Positions 53,040 through 61,517 of a DNA stretch of 64,000 bases are shown here, piece by piece. Location of the stretch: assembly GCA_017478205.1 (NCBI GenBank), contig JAFVDZ010000091.1:1-64000 (forward strand). The letters run 5' to 3'. A program made the position numbers and the translations under genes. How positions within the stretch are numbered: position 1 is the stretch's first letter; each line of letters begins with the position of its first letter. The notes below the pieces were generated by a model. That model was given only the letters and a program-made list of their open reading frames with translations. It did no database searches and was not told where the DNA came from. This stretch comes from Spirochaetales bacterium (lineage in GTDB: Bacteria; Spirochaetota; Spirochaetia; Sphaerochaetales; Sphaerochaetaceae).

Positions 53040-54314
53040 TTATTTTTCGATCTTGTCAAAACCTGTATACTTTACAAGTGCTTCAGGAATTGTGATGGAA
53101 CCATCTTCGTTCTGATAGTTCTCCATGACAGCAACCATAGCTCTTGAAAGTGCAACTGCTGTACCGTTGAGCATGTGGACGAACTTGATCTTTCCATCAT
53201 CGTCTCTATAGCGGATATTCAGGCTTCTTGCCTGATAATCAGTACAGTTACTTGTACTTGTAACCTCGCCATACTCGCCATTCTCACCACGACCTGGCAT
53301 CCAAGCTTCGATATCGAATTTTCTGTAAGCAGGTGCACCGAGATCACCAGTTGCTGTATCGACTACACGGTATGCAAGTCCAAGACCAGAGAAGATTTCC
53401 TCTTCGATAGAGAGGAGTTCCTTGTGGAATTTATCACTTTCCTCAGGAAGGCAGTAGATGAACATCTCGAGCTTGGAGAACTGGTGTACGCGGTAAAGAC
53501 CCTTGGAGTACTGTCCTGCGCCACCTGCTTCTCTTCTGAAGCAGTGAGAGAGACCAGTCATTCTGATTGGAAGATCCTTCTTGTCGAGGATTTCATTCTG
53601 ATAATAGCCACCAAGTGTGATTTCAGCAGTACCTACAAGACAGGTGCCAGTGCCTTCAAGAGTATAGATGTTGGATTCTGCGCCTCTTGGATTGAAGCCG
53701 ATACCCTGCAAAATCTCTTCCTTTGCGATATCTGGAGTGATGAATGGAGTAAAGCCATGCTTCATTACGATATCCATTGCATAGCGCTCAAGTGCCATCT
53801 GGAGAATAACTGCCTTGTTCTTTATATAGTAGAACTTCTGTCCTGCAACCTTAGCTCCACTTTCGAAATCGAGAATATCTAGCGCCTCACCAAGCTGGAC
53901 ATGGTCCTTTGGCTGGAAAGAAAACTTCTTTGGTTCCCCATGGAACTTGATTGCAAGAGAATCCTTGTCTTCCTTTCCAACTGGTGCTTCTGGATGTGCA
54001 TAGTTAGGAATAGTTCTAGCTTCTTCATTGAACTGTGCATCGATCAGAGCAAAATCTGCTTCCTTTGCTGCAAGCTCATCCTTGAGTGCCTTTCCCTCTG
54101 CGATGAGAGCCTGACGAACATCATTCTCCATCTTGCCCTTCATCTTCTTTGCATTCTCATTTCTCTTCGCTCTGAGATCCTCGATGTCATGCAAAAGCGC
54201 AGCACGCTTGTCCTGATCCTGGATAATCTTATCCAGGTCTACGTTCATCCATCTGTTCTGGATGTTTGCCTTGATTTCATCGTACCTAGTTCTCAGTTCC
54301 TTAATGTCAATCAT
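53040..54314 (-). CDS. serS: Seryl-tRNA synthetase
   Basis: A 424-residue class II synthetase. The N-terminal coiled-coil tRNA-binding arm covers about residues 1-110, followed by motif 2 region SHCFRREAGGAGQYSKGLYR and the motif 3 region LNGTAVALSRAMVAVMEN. It overlaps the end of proC by 8 bases, which implies co-translation. Confidence 0.96.
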   Translation of the reverse strand: MIDIKELRTRYDEIKANIQNRWMNVDLDKIIQDQDKRAALLHDIEDLRAKRNENAKKMKGKMENDVRQALIAEGKALKDELAAKEADFALIDAQFNEEARTIPNYAHPEAPVGKEDKDSLAIKFHGEPKKFSFQPKDHVQLGEALDILDFESGAKVAGQKFYYIKNKAVILQMALERYAMDIVMKHGFTPFITPDIAKEEILQGIGFNPRGAESNIYTLEGTGTCLVGTAEITLGGYYQNEILDKKDLPIRMTGLSHCFRREAGGAGQYSKGLYRVHQFSKLEMFIYCLPEESDKFHKELLSIEEEIFSGLGLAYRVVDTATGDLGAPAYRKFDIEAWMPGRGENGEYGEVTSTSNCTDYQARSLNIRYRDDDGKIKFVHMLNGTAVALSRAMVAVMENYQNEDGSITIPEALVKYTGFDKIEK

Positions 54315-55134
54315 TCTTTTTATTCTTCCTTATTGATTCAAGCGCGGCCTTTTCAAGCTCGACGCTTTTTCTATAGCATGATGTTACTGCATTGACGAGT
54401 GTACCGTCAAAGCCCCCTTGATAGAGGGCATCCATTCCCATGATTGTGGTTCCCTTTGCAGAGCAGACCTGACTCATGAGTTCAACTGGATTCTTTCCTG
54501 TGCTCTCTTGCAGTGCACAGGCACTTATAAGAGTGGAGCGCACTATATCGACACTCTTATTGTATGGTATGCCAACTTCAGTTCCTCCCATTGCAAGTGC
54601 ATGTATGAACTCGAAGACAAAAGCAATTGCGCTACCAGAAATTCCAATGAAGGCTGAAAAAAGCTCCTCATCGAGAATGAAGGCATCTCCAATTGCAGAA
54701 GCAACCTGGAATGCTGTCTTTTTGAACTCTTCACTTGCTGAAGCTTTGAATGCGACAGCTGTTACAGCCTTTGAGATCTTTGCTGCAATATTTGGCATGA
54801 AGCGAGCTATATTGTCACTTGGTATATTGCTATCGATTACTGCAATAGGGACTCCTGCTGCGATGCTTATGATATTCTTTCCCTTTGCAAGAGAAAGTTC
54901 ACCATAAATAGTTTGCAACACCTGTGGCTTTACAGCAATGAGGATGTAGTCTGATCCTTCTATCAGAGAAGAGATACTGGATGCAGCTTCTGCATTGCTG
55001 TGCTCTTTGATGAAGCTATCGAGAGTAGGGCGGTAGCTGTCAAAGACAGTTACTGAAAAGTCGTCCCTGTTCGAAAGAGCAGATGCAATTGCTCCGCCCA
55101 TGTTTCCACAGCCGATAATACCAATCTTTGTCAT
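54307..55134 (-). CDS. proC: Pyrroline-5-carboxylate reductase
   Basis: A 275-residue NAD(P)H-dependent enzyme completing proline synthesis started by ProB and ProA (47115-49513). The N-terminal Rossmann motif is IGIIGCGNMGGAIASAL, then ILIAVKPQVL, RFMPNIAAKISKAVTA and the GSAIAFVFEFIHAL dimer helix. It overlaps trmL by 4 bases. Confidence 0.94.
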   Translation of the reverse strand: MTKIGIIGCGNMGGAIASALSNRDDFSVTVFDSYRPTLDSFIKEHSNAEAASSISSLIEGSDYILIAVKPQVLQTIYGELSLAKGKNIISIAAGVPIAVIDSNIPSDNIARFMPNIAAKISKAVTAVAFKASASEEFKKTAFQVASAIGDAFILDEELFSAFIGISGSAIAFVFEFIHALAMGGTEVGIPYNKSVDIVRSTLISACALQESTGKNPVELMSQVCSAKGTTIMGMDALYQGGFDGTLVNAVTSCYRKSVELEKAALESIRKNKKND

Positions 55135-55643
55135 AGGCTATCCTCCCATGTGTGTCTGTGTAGCTGACCTTCGATCTTGAAAGGATGTGTAAATCCTCTC
55201 TGTCTATAATAATCATAAACTGCAATTGCAACACTATTTGATAGGTTCAAGGATCTTGTTTCGTTTATCATTGGAATCCTCAGACAGAAGGAAGGAAAGC
55301 GAAGGAGAATCTCTTCCTCTATTCCTCTGCTTTCCTTTCCAAAGATGAGATAGACATCTTCATTCTCTGGATATGAGACGTCACAATAATTCTTTCTAGC
55401 TTTTGTCGTGAAGAAGAAAAGCTTTTTCCCTTCGTGTGCTCTTAGAAAATCTTCTGTGCTTTCCCAAATGTTTATCTCTACATCTTTCCAATAATCGAGA
55501 CCTGCACGCCTTACAGCCTTTTCGTCTATTGAGAAGCCAAGTGGCTTTACCAGATCGAGAACTGTGCCAGTAGCAACACAGGTTCTAGCTATATTCCCTG
55601 TATTGTGAGGAATTTCTGGTTCAAAGAGGACAACGTGCAACAT
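55131..55643 (-). CDS. trmL: tRNA (cytidine/uridine-34 2'-O) methyltransferase
   Basis: A 170-residue SPOUT methyltransferase. It has FEPEIPHNTGNIARTCVATG, LIFGKESRGIEEEIL and the knot motif IPMINETRSLNLSNSVAIAV. It methylates the wobble base of tRNA-Leu. It heads a trmL-proC-serS transcript. On the minus strand TATACT ends seven bases before ATG, with no ribosome site, so it may be leaderless. Confidence 0.93.
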   Translation of the reverse strand: MLHVVLFEPEIPHNTGNIARTCVATGTVLDLVKPLGFSIDEKAVRRAGLDYWKDVEINIWESTEDFLRAHEGKKLFFFTTKARKNYCDVSYPENEDVYLIFGKESRGIEEEILLRFPSFCLRIPMINETRSLNLSNSVAIAVYDYYRQRGFTHPFKIEGQLHRHTWEDSL

Positions 55644-55646
55644 AAA

Positions 55647-55662
55647 AAGGAGTATACTCCTT
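55647..55662. repeat. 16-bp perfect palindrome in a divergent intergenic region
   Basis: AAGGAGTATACTCCTT is its own reverse complement. It sits four bases upstream of trmL and contains the TATACT that would be the trmL -10 box. A repressor bound here would block trmL. Confidence 0.55.
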
Positions 55663-55725
55663 ATTTTCTATCGTGTAACTATATCCATCTTTTCAAAATT
55701 GAAGAAAAAAATAAGAATAGAGCGC

Positions 55726-56532
55726 ATGGAATATATAAAAGTAATTCTCCTTGGAATAATTCAGGGAGTGACAGAGTGGCTTCCTATATCATCAACAGGC
55801 CACCTTCTACTCTTCAATGAGATATTTCCCTTAGCGGTTTCTGAAGATTTTGAAAGTGTCTTCATGGTTGTTGTGCAACTTGGATCTATCCTTGCAGTCG
55901 TTGTTCTCTACTTTGAAAAGCTGTGGCCTTTCAAAAGAGATAGCAAGGAGAGGGGAAAATCGATAAATCTTTGGCTCAAGGTCATTGTTGCTTCTCTACC
56001 TGCAGCAGTTGCAGGTCTCCTTCTTGATGATTTGATCGATTCAAAACTGTCAAACTATCTTGTAATTGCATTCTCTCTCTTCGTGTACGGTGTTCTCTAT
56101 ATCTATATAGAAAAGAAAGAGAAGCTTAGAGTGAGAGTAAACTCACTTGAGGAGCTTTCATACATTGATGCTGTCAAGATGGGTGCTTTCCAGATGCTAG
56201 CTCTGATTCCTGGAACTAGCCGATCTGGATCTACAATCCTAGGTGGTCTGCTCTGTGGCATTTCTCGACCTGTTGCAGCTGAGTTCAGCTTCTTCATGGC
56301 ACTTCCTGTAATGGCTGGAGCATCCCTACTAAGACTCTTGAAGCATGGAATTGGATTTACATCAAGTGAATGGATGATTCTCCTTCTTGGCTCATTTGTC
56401 GCCTTCATCGTTTCACTTTTCTCTATCAAGGCCCTAGTTGGATATGTGCGAAAGCATGATTTTGCTGTCTTTGGTATCTACAGAGTAGTTCTTTCAGTAG
56501 TCGTAGTGCTTTTCTTTACTCTTGCACATTGA
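55726..56532 (+). CDS. uppP: Undecaprenyl-diphosphatase UppP (BacA)
   Basis: A 268-residue integral membrane phosphatase that recycles the murein and glycan carrier lipid. The two signature loops are GVTEWLPISSTGHL (near residue 12) and IPGTSRSGSTILGG (near 160). Start ATG 55726 gives the standard N-terminus MEYIKVILLGIIQG. An in-frame TTG at 55699 only adds basic residues. No Shine-Dalgarno sequence is seen. The 3' end overlaps the convergent dinB gene by 17 bases. Confidence 0.94.
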   Translation: MEYIKVILLGIIQGVTEWLPISSTGHLLLFNEIFPLAVSEDFESVFMVVVQLGSILAVVVLYFEKLWPFKRDSKERGKSINLWLKVIVASLPAAVAGLLLDDLIDSKLSNYLVIAFSLFVYGVLYIYIEKKEKLRVRVNSLEELSYIDAVKMGAFQMLALIPGTSRSGSTILGGLLCGISRPVAAEFSFFMALPVMAGASLLRLLKHGIGFTSSEWMILLLGSFVAFIVSLFSIKALVGYVRKHDFAVFGIYRVVLSVVVVLFFTLAH

Positions 56533-57697
56533 ATTGATTTCTCTTTTTCAGGGTGGCAGCCTTTTTGATGTCTGCCCCCTTTTTGTTCATTTCAACGATT
56601 GCTTTCTCAAGTCTTCTGAGCCTTTCCTTGTCTTCGACAAACAGCTCTAATTGCTGTGCATGGTCACCTTTGTAGAGGGAATATAGTCCAACACCTAAAA
56701 GTCTTATCCCTCCACCATGATATCGTTTGTAGAATATTTCCTTTGCAAGCTTATAGACATCATGACTTGTATATATTCCTTCATCGGGCGTTATCTGTAT
56801 GCTGGTCGTGGAAAAATCATTGTAGCGAATCTTCACACCGACAGTCCTTGCCATCAAGCCATCTGAAAGACAGCGGAACATGACTTCCTGACTCATCTCA
56901 AGTAGAAATGTCTCTATTGCCTCCTGCCCAAATAGGTCAGGGTAGAATGTGTTCTCTGTCGAAACAGATCTTGTCTTGCTTTCTCCTTGATATATCCCTG
57001 GGTCGATTCCTCTGCTGACAAGATAGAGATAGTGGCCTGCACTGTTTCCAAATAGCCTTTCAAGGTTGGACTCTGAAAAGCTTCTGAGATCCTGTGTTGT
57101 AAAGATCCTTCTTTTCTTTAGTTCTTCCTGCATAGCCTTGCCAACGCCCCAGAGCTTCTTGATCCCAACAGCATCGACAAAATCAGTTTCTTTTCCATAT
57201 GGCACCATCGTAAGTCCATCGGGTTTACGGTAATCAGAAGCCATCTTTGCAATGAATCTAGATGAGCCGATGCCTATTGAAACAGTCAGGCCTGTCGTCT
57301 CTTTTATCATCCTTTTAAGAAGATGACCTGCCTCGTTTGCCTTTGGGTATATTCTCTCCATTCCAGTCATATCGAGGTAGGCTTCATCGATACTTGCCTG
57401 GATAAATCCAGGTGCAAAGTTTTTTACTATATCCATGACTTCTTTGCTTTTTTCACTGTAGCGATCCATTCTACCTGGAATACAGATAGCATTTGGGCAG
57501 AGTTTCAGCGCTGTGACCATTGGCATAGCAGAGTGAACACCATAACGCCTTGCTTCATATGAACAGGTTGATGCAACACTCCTAGGTCCTGGGTGTCCTA
57601 TTATCAAGGGCTTTCCTTTGTATTCAGGGTGGTCAAGTACCTCAACTGAAGCAAAGAAGGCATCGAGATCGATATGAAAGAATACTGGGTTACTCAT
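56516..57697 (-). CDS. dinB: DNA polymerase IV
   Basis: A 393-residue Y-family translesion polymerase. HIDLDAFFASVE (residues 8-19) and SIDEAYLDMTG (near 102) supply the catalytic acidic residues, and the C-terminal tail contains QLELF, a sliding-clamp binding motif. Its start lies 8 bases inside the small upstream gene at 57690-57914. No LexA box is evident. Confidence 0.94.
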   Translation of the reverse strand: MSNPVFFHIDLDAFFASVEVLDHPEYKGKPLIIGHPGPRSVASTCSYEARRYGVHSAMPMVTALKLCPNAICIPGRMDRYSEKSKEVMDIVKNFAPGFIQASIDEAYLDMTGMERIYPKANEAGHLLKRMIKETTGLTVSIGIGSSRFIAKMASDYRKPDGLTMVPYGKETDFVDAVGIKKLWGVGKAMQEELKKRRIFTTQDLRSFSESNLERLFGNSAGHYLYLVSRGIDPGIYQGESKTRSVSTENTFYPDLFGQEAIETFLLEMSQEVMFRCLSDGLMARTVGVKIRYNDFSTTSIQITPDEGIYTSHDVYKLAKEIFYKRYHGGGIRLLGVGLYSLYKGDHAQQLELFVEDKERLRRLEKAIVEMNKKGADIKKAATLKKRNQFNVQE

Positions 57698-57914
57698 TTT
57701 CTTCTAGGTGTTTCACAGCTTGTGAAATTGAAATTATCTTGAAAGAATCGCTCATAAGTGCAAGCAATGCCTTTTTGCTTTCGCTCTGTGTTGGCTTTCT
57801 TCCAACGAGCTTTCCATCGTCAAGGGAGAGTCTTTCAAGTGACCAAGTGTCATCACTATCTCCGTGAAAGTGTCTATATATTGCATTGTCGATCATTACA
57901 TAATCAGTCTTCAT
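57690..57914 (-). CDS. Small protein of unknown function between murE and dinB
   Basis: A 74-residue protein with GAGGTGA five bases before ATG 57914; an in-frame GTG overlaps the murE stop. The sequence (YVMIDNAIYRHFHGDSDDTW, SLDDGKLVGRKPTQSESKKA) is soluble and not recognised. Overlaps on both sides place it in a murE-orf-dinB transcript. Confidence 0.6.
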   Translation of the reverse strand: MKTDYVMIDNAIYRHFHGDSDDTWSLERLSLDDGKLVGRKPTQSESKKALLALMSDSFKIISISQAVKHLEENE

Positions 57915-57916
57915 AA

Positions 57917-59374
57917 TCACCTCGAACAGATAGCACAGAGATCAGAAAGTGCATTTCTCACAGCCTCTCTTTCAGAATACTTCCTTTTTTCCTTTCCTTC
58001 TATCGACATCTCATGTCCCTTGCCAAGCAGGAATATAGAGTCTTTCACAGATGATATTTCCAATGCTTTTAAAATGGCATCCTCTCTTCTTTCGATAATT
58101 TGGATATCAACTCTGCTTCTGAGCTCTGTGGGGATACCTGAAAGGATATCGTTCACAATTTCATCGAAACTTTCGTTCCTGTTGTCTTCTTCTGTCAATA
58201 TGAGATGTGATGAATATCTGCTAGCTTCTCTTCCAAGTCCCGCTCTCTTGCTTTTGTCTCTTTCTCCTGCAGCACCTAGCACTGTTATGAAATCTCCATC
58301 AGGATAAAGAGCCCTGTAGTCAGATAGGAGGCGAGACACGCTGTCTGGTGTGTGAGCAAAGTCAATGATTATATTCCTTCCGATATTGTTCTGGACTAAT
58401 TCATCTCTGCCTTCAACTCTCTTTAGATTGCTAAGTCTCATGAGAACTTCGGGTAGGGGAAGTGATAGGAGTGATGAAACAAGTGATGCTGCTGTAAAGG
58501 CATTTTCAAGCATGTAGCTGTGGAAGAATGGCAGTGTATATTCTTTGCCATCATATATAAATGTAAGAGAAGATGTATCCAAACTCACTATTTCAGGTCT
58601 ATCGAGTACTTTTACCTTTGACTTGAATCTTTCTTCTGCTTCCTCTCTTGCTATGTTGTCTGAGAGGATGAAACACTTACCATCAGTCATTTCAAAAAGG
58701 CGGAGCTTTGAATCGATATATGCTCTATGTGTCTTATGGAAATCTAGGTGTTCACTTGTAATTCGTGTGAGCAATGATGATGTGAAGTGAATGCCTTCAA
58801 GACGGTCATATTCCTTTGATAGAGCATGACTTGTTGCTTCTATGACCATATATTCACAACCATTGTTACAGGCATTCTTCAAAAAGCTATGAAGAGGGAA
58901 GGCTTCAGGAGTTGAAAGTCTCCAGGGTGTCTTTTTAAGACCGGAGCCGTCATCAACATAGACTGTGGATGTAAGGCCTGCAGCCTTGCCAAAGGATTTA
59001 AGTAGCTGATAGATGAAATATGATGTACTGCTCTTTCCATCAGTTCCACTCACTCCAATGAGCTTTAGATTCTTATCGGGGTATTGGAAGAATGCGCGTG
59101 ATGCTTTTGCATATACGTTTCTTATGTTCTCTTGTGTGGAGATGCATTTGACACCTAAAGGAAGTTGGATATCCTTTTCACATACAATTGCAATGGCTCC
59201 TCTGTCTATCGCATCCTGGATATAAAGTTCTCCATTGGTCCTTGTTCCTCTGAAGCAGAAGAAGACAGAGTCCTTGATGATCGACGTAGAGTCGTAGAAG
59301 AGGCCAGTAATTGTCCTATCATCATTCTCTTTAGCATCTTTCTTTATTAGATATGTTAGTTCCCTTACTGTCAT
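57917..59374 (-). CDS. murE: UDP-N-acetylmuramoyl-tripeptide synthetase (MurE family)
   Basis: A 485-residue Mur ligase that adds the third amino acid to the murein precursor. It has LIGVSGTDGKSSTSYFIYQL (P-loop), VIEATSHAL, RITSEHLDFH and IIDFAHTPDSVSRLL. In the position of the DNPR motif that selects diaminopimelate, this protein has TEEDNRNES. Spirochaetes often use ornithine, so a different third residue is plausible but not proven. Start ATG 59374 is preceded by TAGAAT ending seven bases upstream; a longer start at 59410 is possible. Confidence 0.88.
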   Translation of the reverse strand: MTVRELTYLIKKDAKENDDRTITGLFYDSTSIIKDSVFFCFRGTRTNGELYIQDAIDRGAIAIVCEKDIQLPLGVKCISTQENIRNVYAKASRAFFQYPDKNLKLIGVSGTDGKSSTSYFIYQLLKSFGKAAGLTSTVYVDDGSGLKKTPWRLSTPEAFPLHSFLKNACNNGCEYMVIEATSHALSKEYDRLEGIHFTSSLLTRITSEHLDFHKTHRAYIDSKLRLFEMTDGKCFILSDNIAREEAEERFKSKVKVLDRPEIVSLDTSSLTFIYDGKEYTLPFFHSYMLENAFTAASLVSSLLSLPLPEVLMRLSNLKRVEGRDELVQNNIGRNIIIDFAHTPDSVSRLLSDYRALYPDGDFITVLGAAGERDKSKRAGLGREASRYSSHLILTEEDNRNESFDEIVNDILSGIPTELRSRVDIQIIERREDAILKALEISSVKDSIFLLGKGHEMSIEGKEKRKYSEREAVRNALSDLCAICSR

Positions 59375-59445
59375 ATTATCTATTCTAGCAAATGCTGGAT
59401 AATTGTGCATTCTAACGGTTTTTGATATGTGATATATTTAAGTTC

Positions 59446-60435
59446 ATGAAAACATTACTTTCAATCCTTCTATTGTTAGCTATCTCTTCCAATCTTCTCT
59501 TTGCTTGGAGTGATGTGTCTAGCAGTGGAAGTATAGAGGCAATAGAAAAGAATCCGGCAGCAATTGCAAAGCGTGAAAGATCGAAGAATAAGGACTTCAT
59601 CGTAAAGCTCGATTACTCTGACAGCTATGAACAATATCCGCTTGAGGATGTAGATGATTTTTCATATGTAAACATTCCCAAGACTTCGCTCTCACTTGGT
59701 TTTGTCGGTGGTAACCTTGCCTTCTTTGCCGAGATTGGAATCTACCTAGATAACAAGAATAAAGATACTGAAGGTCATACATATTATGACTTCAATAACA
59801 CGACCAACTTCAGGTTCGCAACCTCCTGGGAGTACAATAAATTAGCTTTCGGTGCGACAATCTCTGGTGGAAATCTTTCACAGAGGCTGAATAAGCAGGT
59901 GGACAATGGATTCGATATCGTCGGAAATGCTCTTTTTGGTGATTACGAGATTCACTCCGGAATGGAAAATCTGCAGTTCGGTGTAGGTTCTCTCTTTGTC
60001 GATGGTCCATACAGCGTAGGCTTGAATATAGACAAGCTACTGTATATGGAAGATGAGGAGTTCAAGACAGATTGGGATGAAATGATGAAAAGTCTGACAC
60101 TGGGCGCCTCCTTTATCTTCAATAAGTACACAAGCTATGGGGACTTGAGACTTTTTAGACCTAGAGTATTCTTTGAAGTTGCCAATGTAACATCATCTAG
60201 CTGTGAAACTAGCTTCGGTTTCACAACTACCTTCCAGTTCCTGCCAAACAAGGAGCTTGATGCGACAGTTGCATATGTAAGTATCAGTAACGGTGCAAAG
60301 AACCTTTTTGATGGATATGATAGCTATGCACTATTCGAACTCACATATCTATCGGGCAGGTTCAGATATGGAACGACTATTGATAACAAGAACAATTCAA
60401 CAAACGTCTCTCTCTTCTTGAGGTACTTAAGGTGA
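59446..60435 (+). CDS. Predicted outer-membrane beta-barrel protein
   Basis: A 329-residue protein with a cleavable signal peptide (hydrophobic core then NLLFAWSD). The rest alternates short amphipathic strands such as KTSLSLGFVGGNLAFFAEIG, FRFATSWEYNKLAFGATISG and STNVSLFLRYLR, which ends in aromatic/basic residues as barrel strands do. Cysteines are rare. No family is recognised. TATATT (59433-59438) ends seven bases before ATG. GTGA overlap with hemA is unusual for an envelope protein. Confidence 0.6.
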   Translation: MKTLLSILLLLAISSNLLFAWSDVSSSGSIEAIEKNPAAIAKRERSKNKDFIVKLDYSDSYEQYPLEDVDDFSYVNIPKTSLSLGFVGGNLAFFAEIGIYLDNKNKDTEGHTYYDFNNTTNFRFATSWEYNKLAFGATISGGNLSQRLNKQVDNGFDIVGNALFGDYEIHSGMENLQFGVGSLFVDGPYSVGLNIDKLLYMEDEEFKTDWDEMMKSLTLGASFIFNKYTSYGDLRLFRPRVFFEVANVTSSSCETSFGFTTTFQFLPNKELDATVAYVSISNGAKNLFDGYDSYALFELTYLSGRFRYGTTIDNKNNSTNVSLFLRYLR

Positions 60436-61517
60436 AATTGATCGCCTTCGATTTCACTCATGCTCCCGAAGAGATTCTTAACTTGCTTCTCTATGAAAGA
60501 GATGATGTAAGGAGAGTGAGCCGTGCATTGCTTTCTTCTACTCGTTCACGATATGTTCTTCTGATTACTTGTAATAGAGTAGAGGTTTATACGAGCGATG
60601 AGAGTGAAATCACTCACACTTTGCTTTCATCAGCATTGAATCTTAAATACTTTGCTGTAAGGCCATATAGATATGAGATGAGAGATGATGAGGTGATACA
60701 CCATCTTTATATGCTCTCTACAGGTGTCAAATCAGCATATTTTGGAGAGGAAGTCATCCTTTCTCAACTCAACATCGCAATAGAGACAGCAAGGTCTATT
60801 GGAAGTGTTTCAAGTGAATTGAATGTGCTCTTTCAAAGTGCAATTACATTCGCAAAGAAAATACACACCCAGATGAAGGTGCGTGTCTTCGATCACGATA
60901 TTGTTACAAGAACTATAGAGCTAGTTGATAGACGAAAGACTCTAGTGCTTGGAAGCGGGGAGCTTGCAAGGAGTATTGCGCAGGCTCTAAGTGAAGCAGG
61001 TGTAGAGACATATCAAGCGATCAGGGATATTTTTAAAGCAGATTTTCTCGTTCCTCATTCAGTCAAGGCTGTCTCTTGGGATGATAGATATTCTATCCTT
61101 CCTTCTTTTGATGTAATCATCTCTGCATCAAGTTCAATTGGTCATACACTCAGAGAAGATGCTTTGCCTCTTGTAAAAGGAAAGCTGCTACTTGATCTTG
61201 CAGAGCCTTATGATTTCCCTCCTTCTTTCAATTCATTGAAGCTGAAAGATCTTGGCTCAAGTACACCTTTGAAAGATGCTGTAGTTAGAAGAATCGATGA
61301 GAGTGCAAGAGGGGAAGTTGAGGTTTTTCTCTCTGAAATGGAAAAGCGAAAGGGTTATAAGGAGATAGAGGATAGGGCAGTGGATATTGCATCAGATTCT
61401 GTAAGACGCCTGAATTCCACACTGGACCTTGATAAAGAAACAGGCCTCGCAGAGAAGGTCTATGAAACCATCCGCAAGGCCAGTATAAATGCGATGATGA
61501 GAACTAGAAAATATTGA
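60432..61517 (+). CDS. hemA: Glutamyl-tRNA reductase
   Basis: A 361-residue protein with the GluTR catalytic motif LLITCNRVEVYTS (Cys near residue 46), GEEVILSQLNIA, the NADPH-binding TLVLGSGELARSIAQAL and a C-terminal dimer helix. It reduces glutamyl-tRNA to glutamate-semialdehyde, the first step toward heme, siroheme and cobalamin. No other tetrapyrrole gene is in this window. The identity is diverged but motifs are intact. Start is GTG 60432 overlapping the previous stop. The 3' end overlaps the epimerase gene by 14 bases. Confidence 0.85.
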   Translation: MKLIAFDFTHAPEEILNLLLYERDDVRRVSRALLSSTRSRYVLLITCNRVEVYTSDESEITHTLLSSALNLKYFAVRPYRYEMRDDEVIHHLYMLSTGVKSAYFGEEVILSQLNIAIETARSIGSVSSELNVLFQSAITFAKKIHTQMKVRVFDHDIVTRTIELVDRRKTLVLGSGELARSIAQALSEAGVETYQAIRDIFKADFLVPHSVKAVSWDDRYSILPSFDVIISASSSIGHTLREDALPLVKGKLLLDLAEPYDFPPSFNSLKLKDLGSSTPLKDAVVRRIDESARGEVEVFLSEMEKRKGYKEIEDRAVDIASDSVRRLNSTLDLDKETGLAEKVYETIRKASINAMMRTRKY

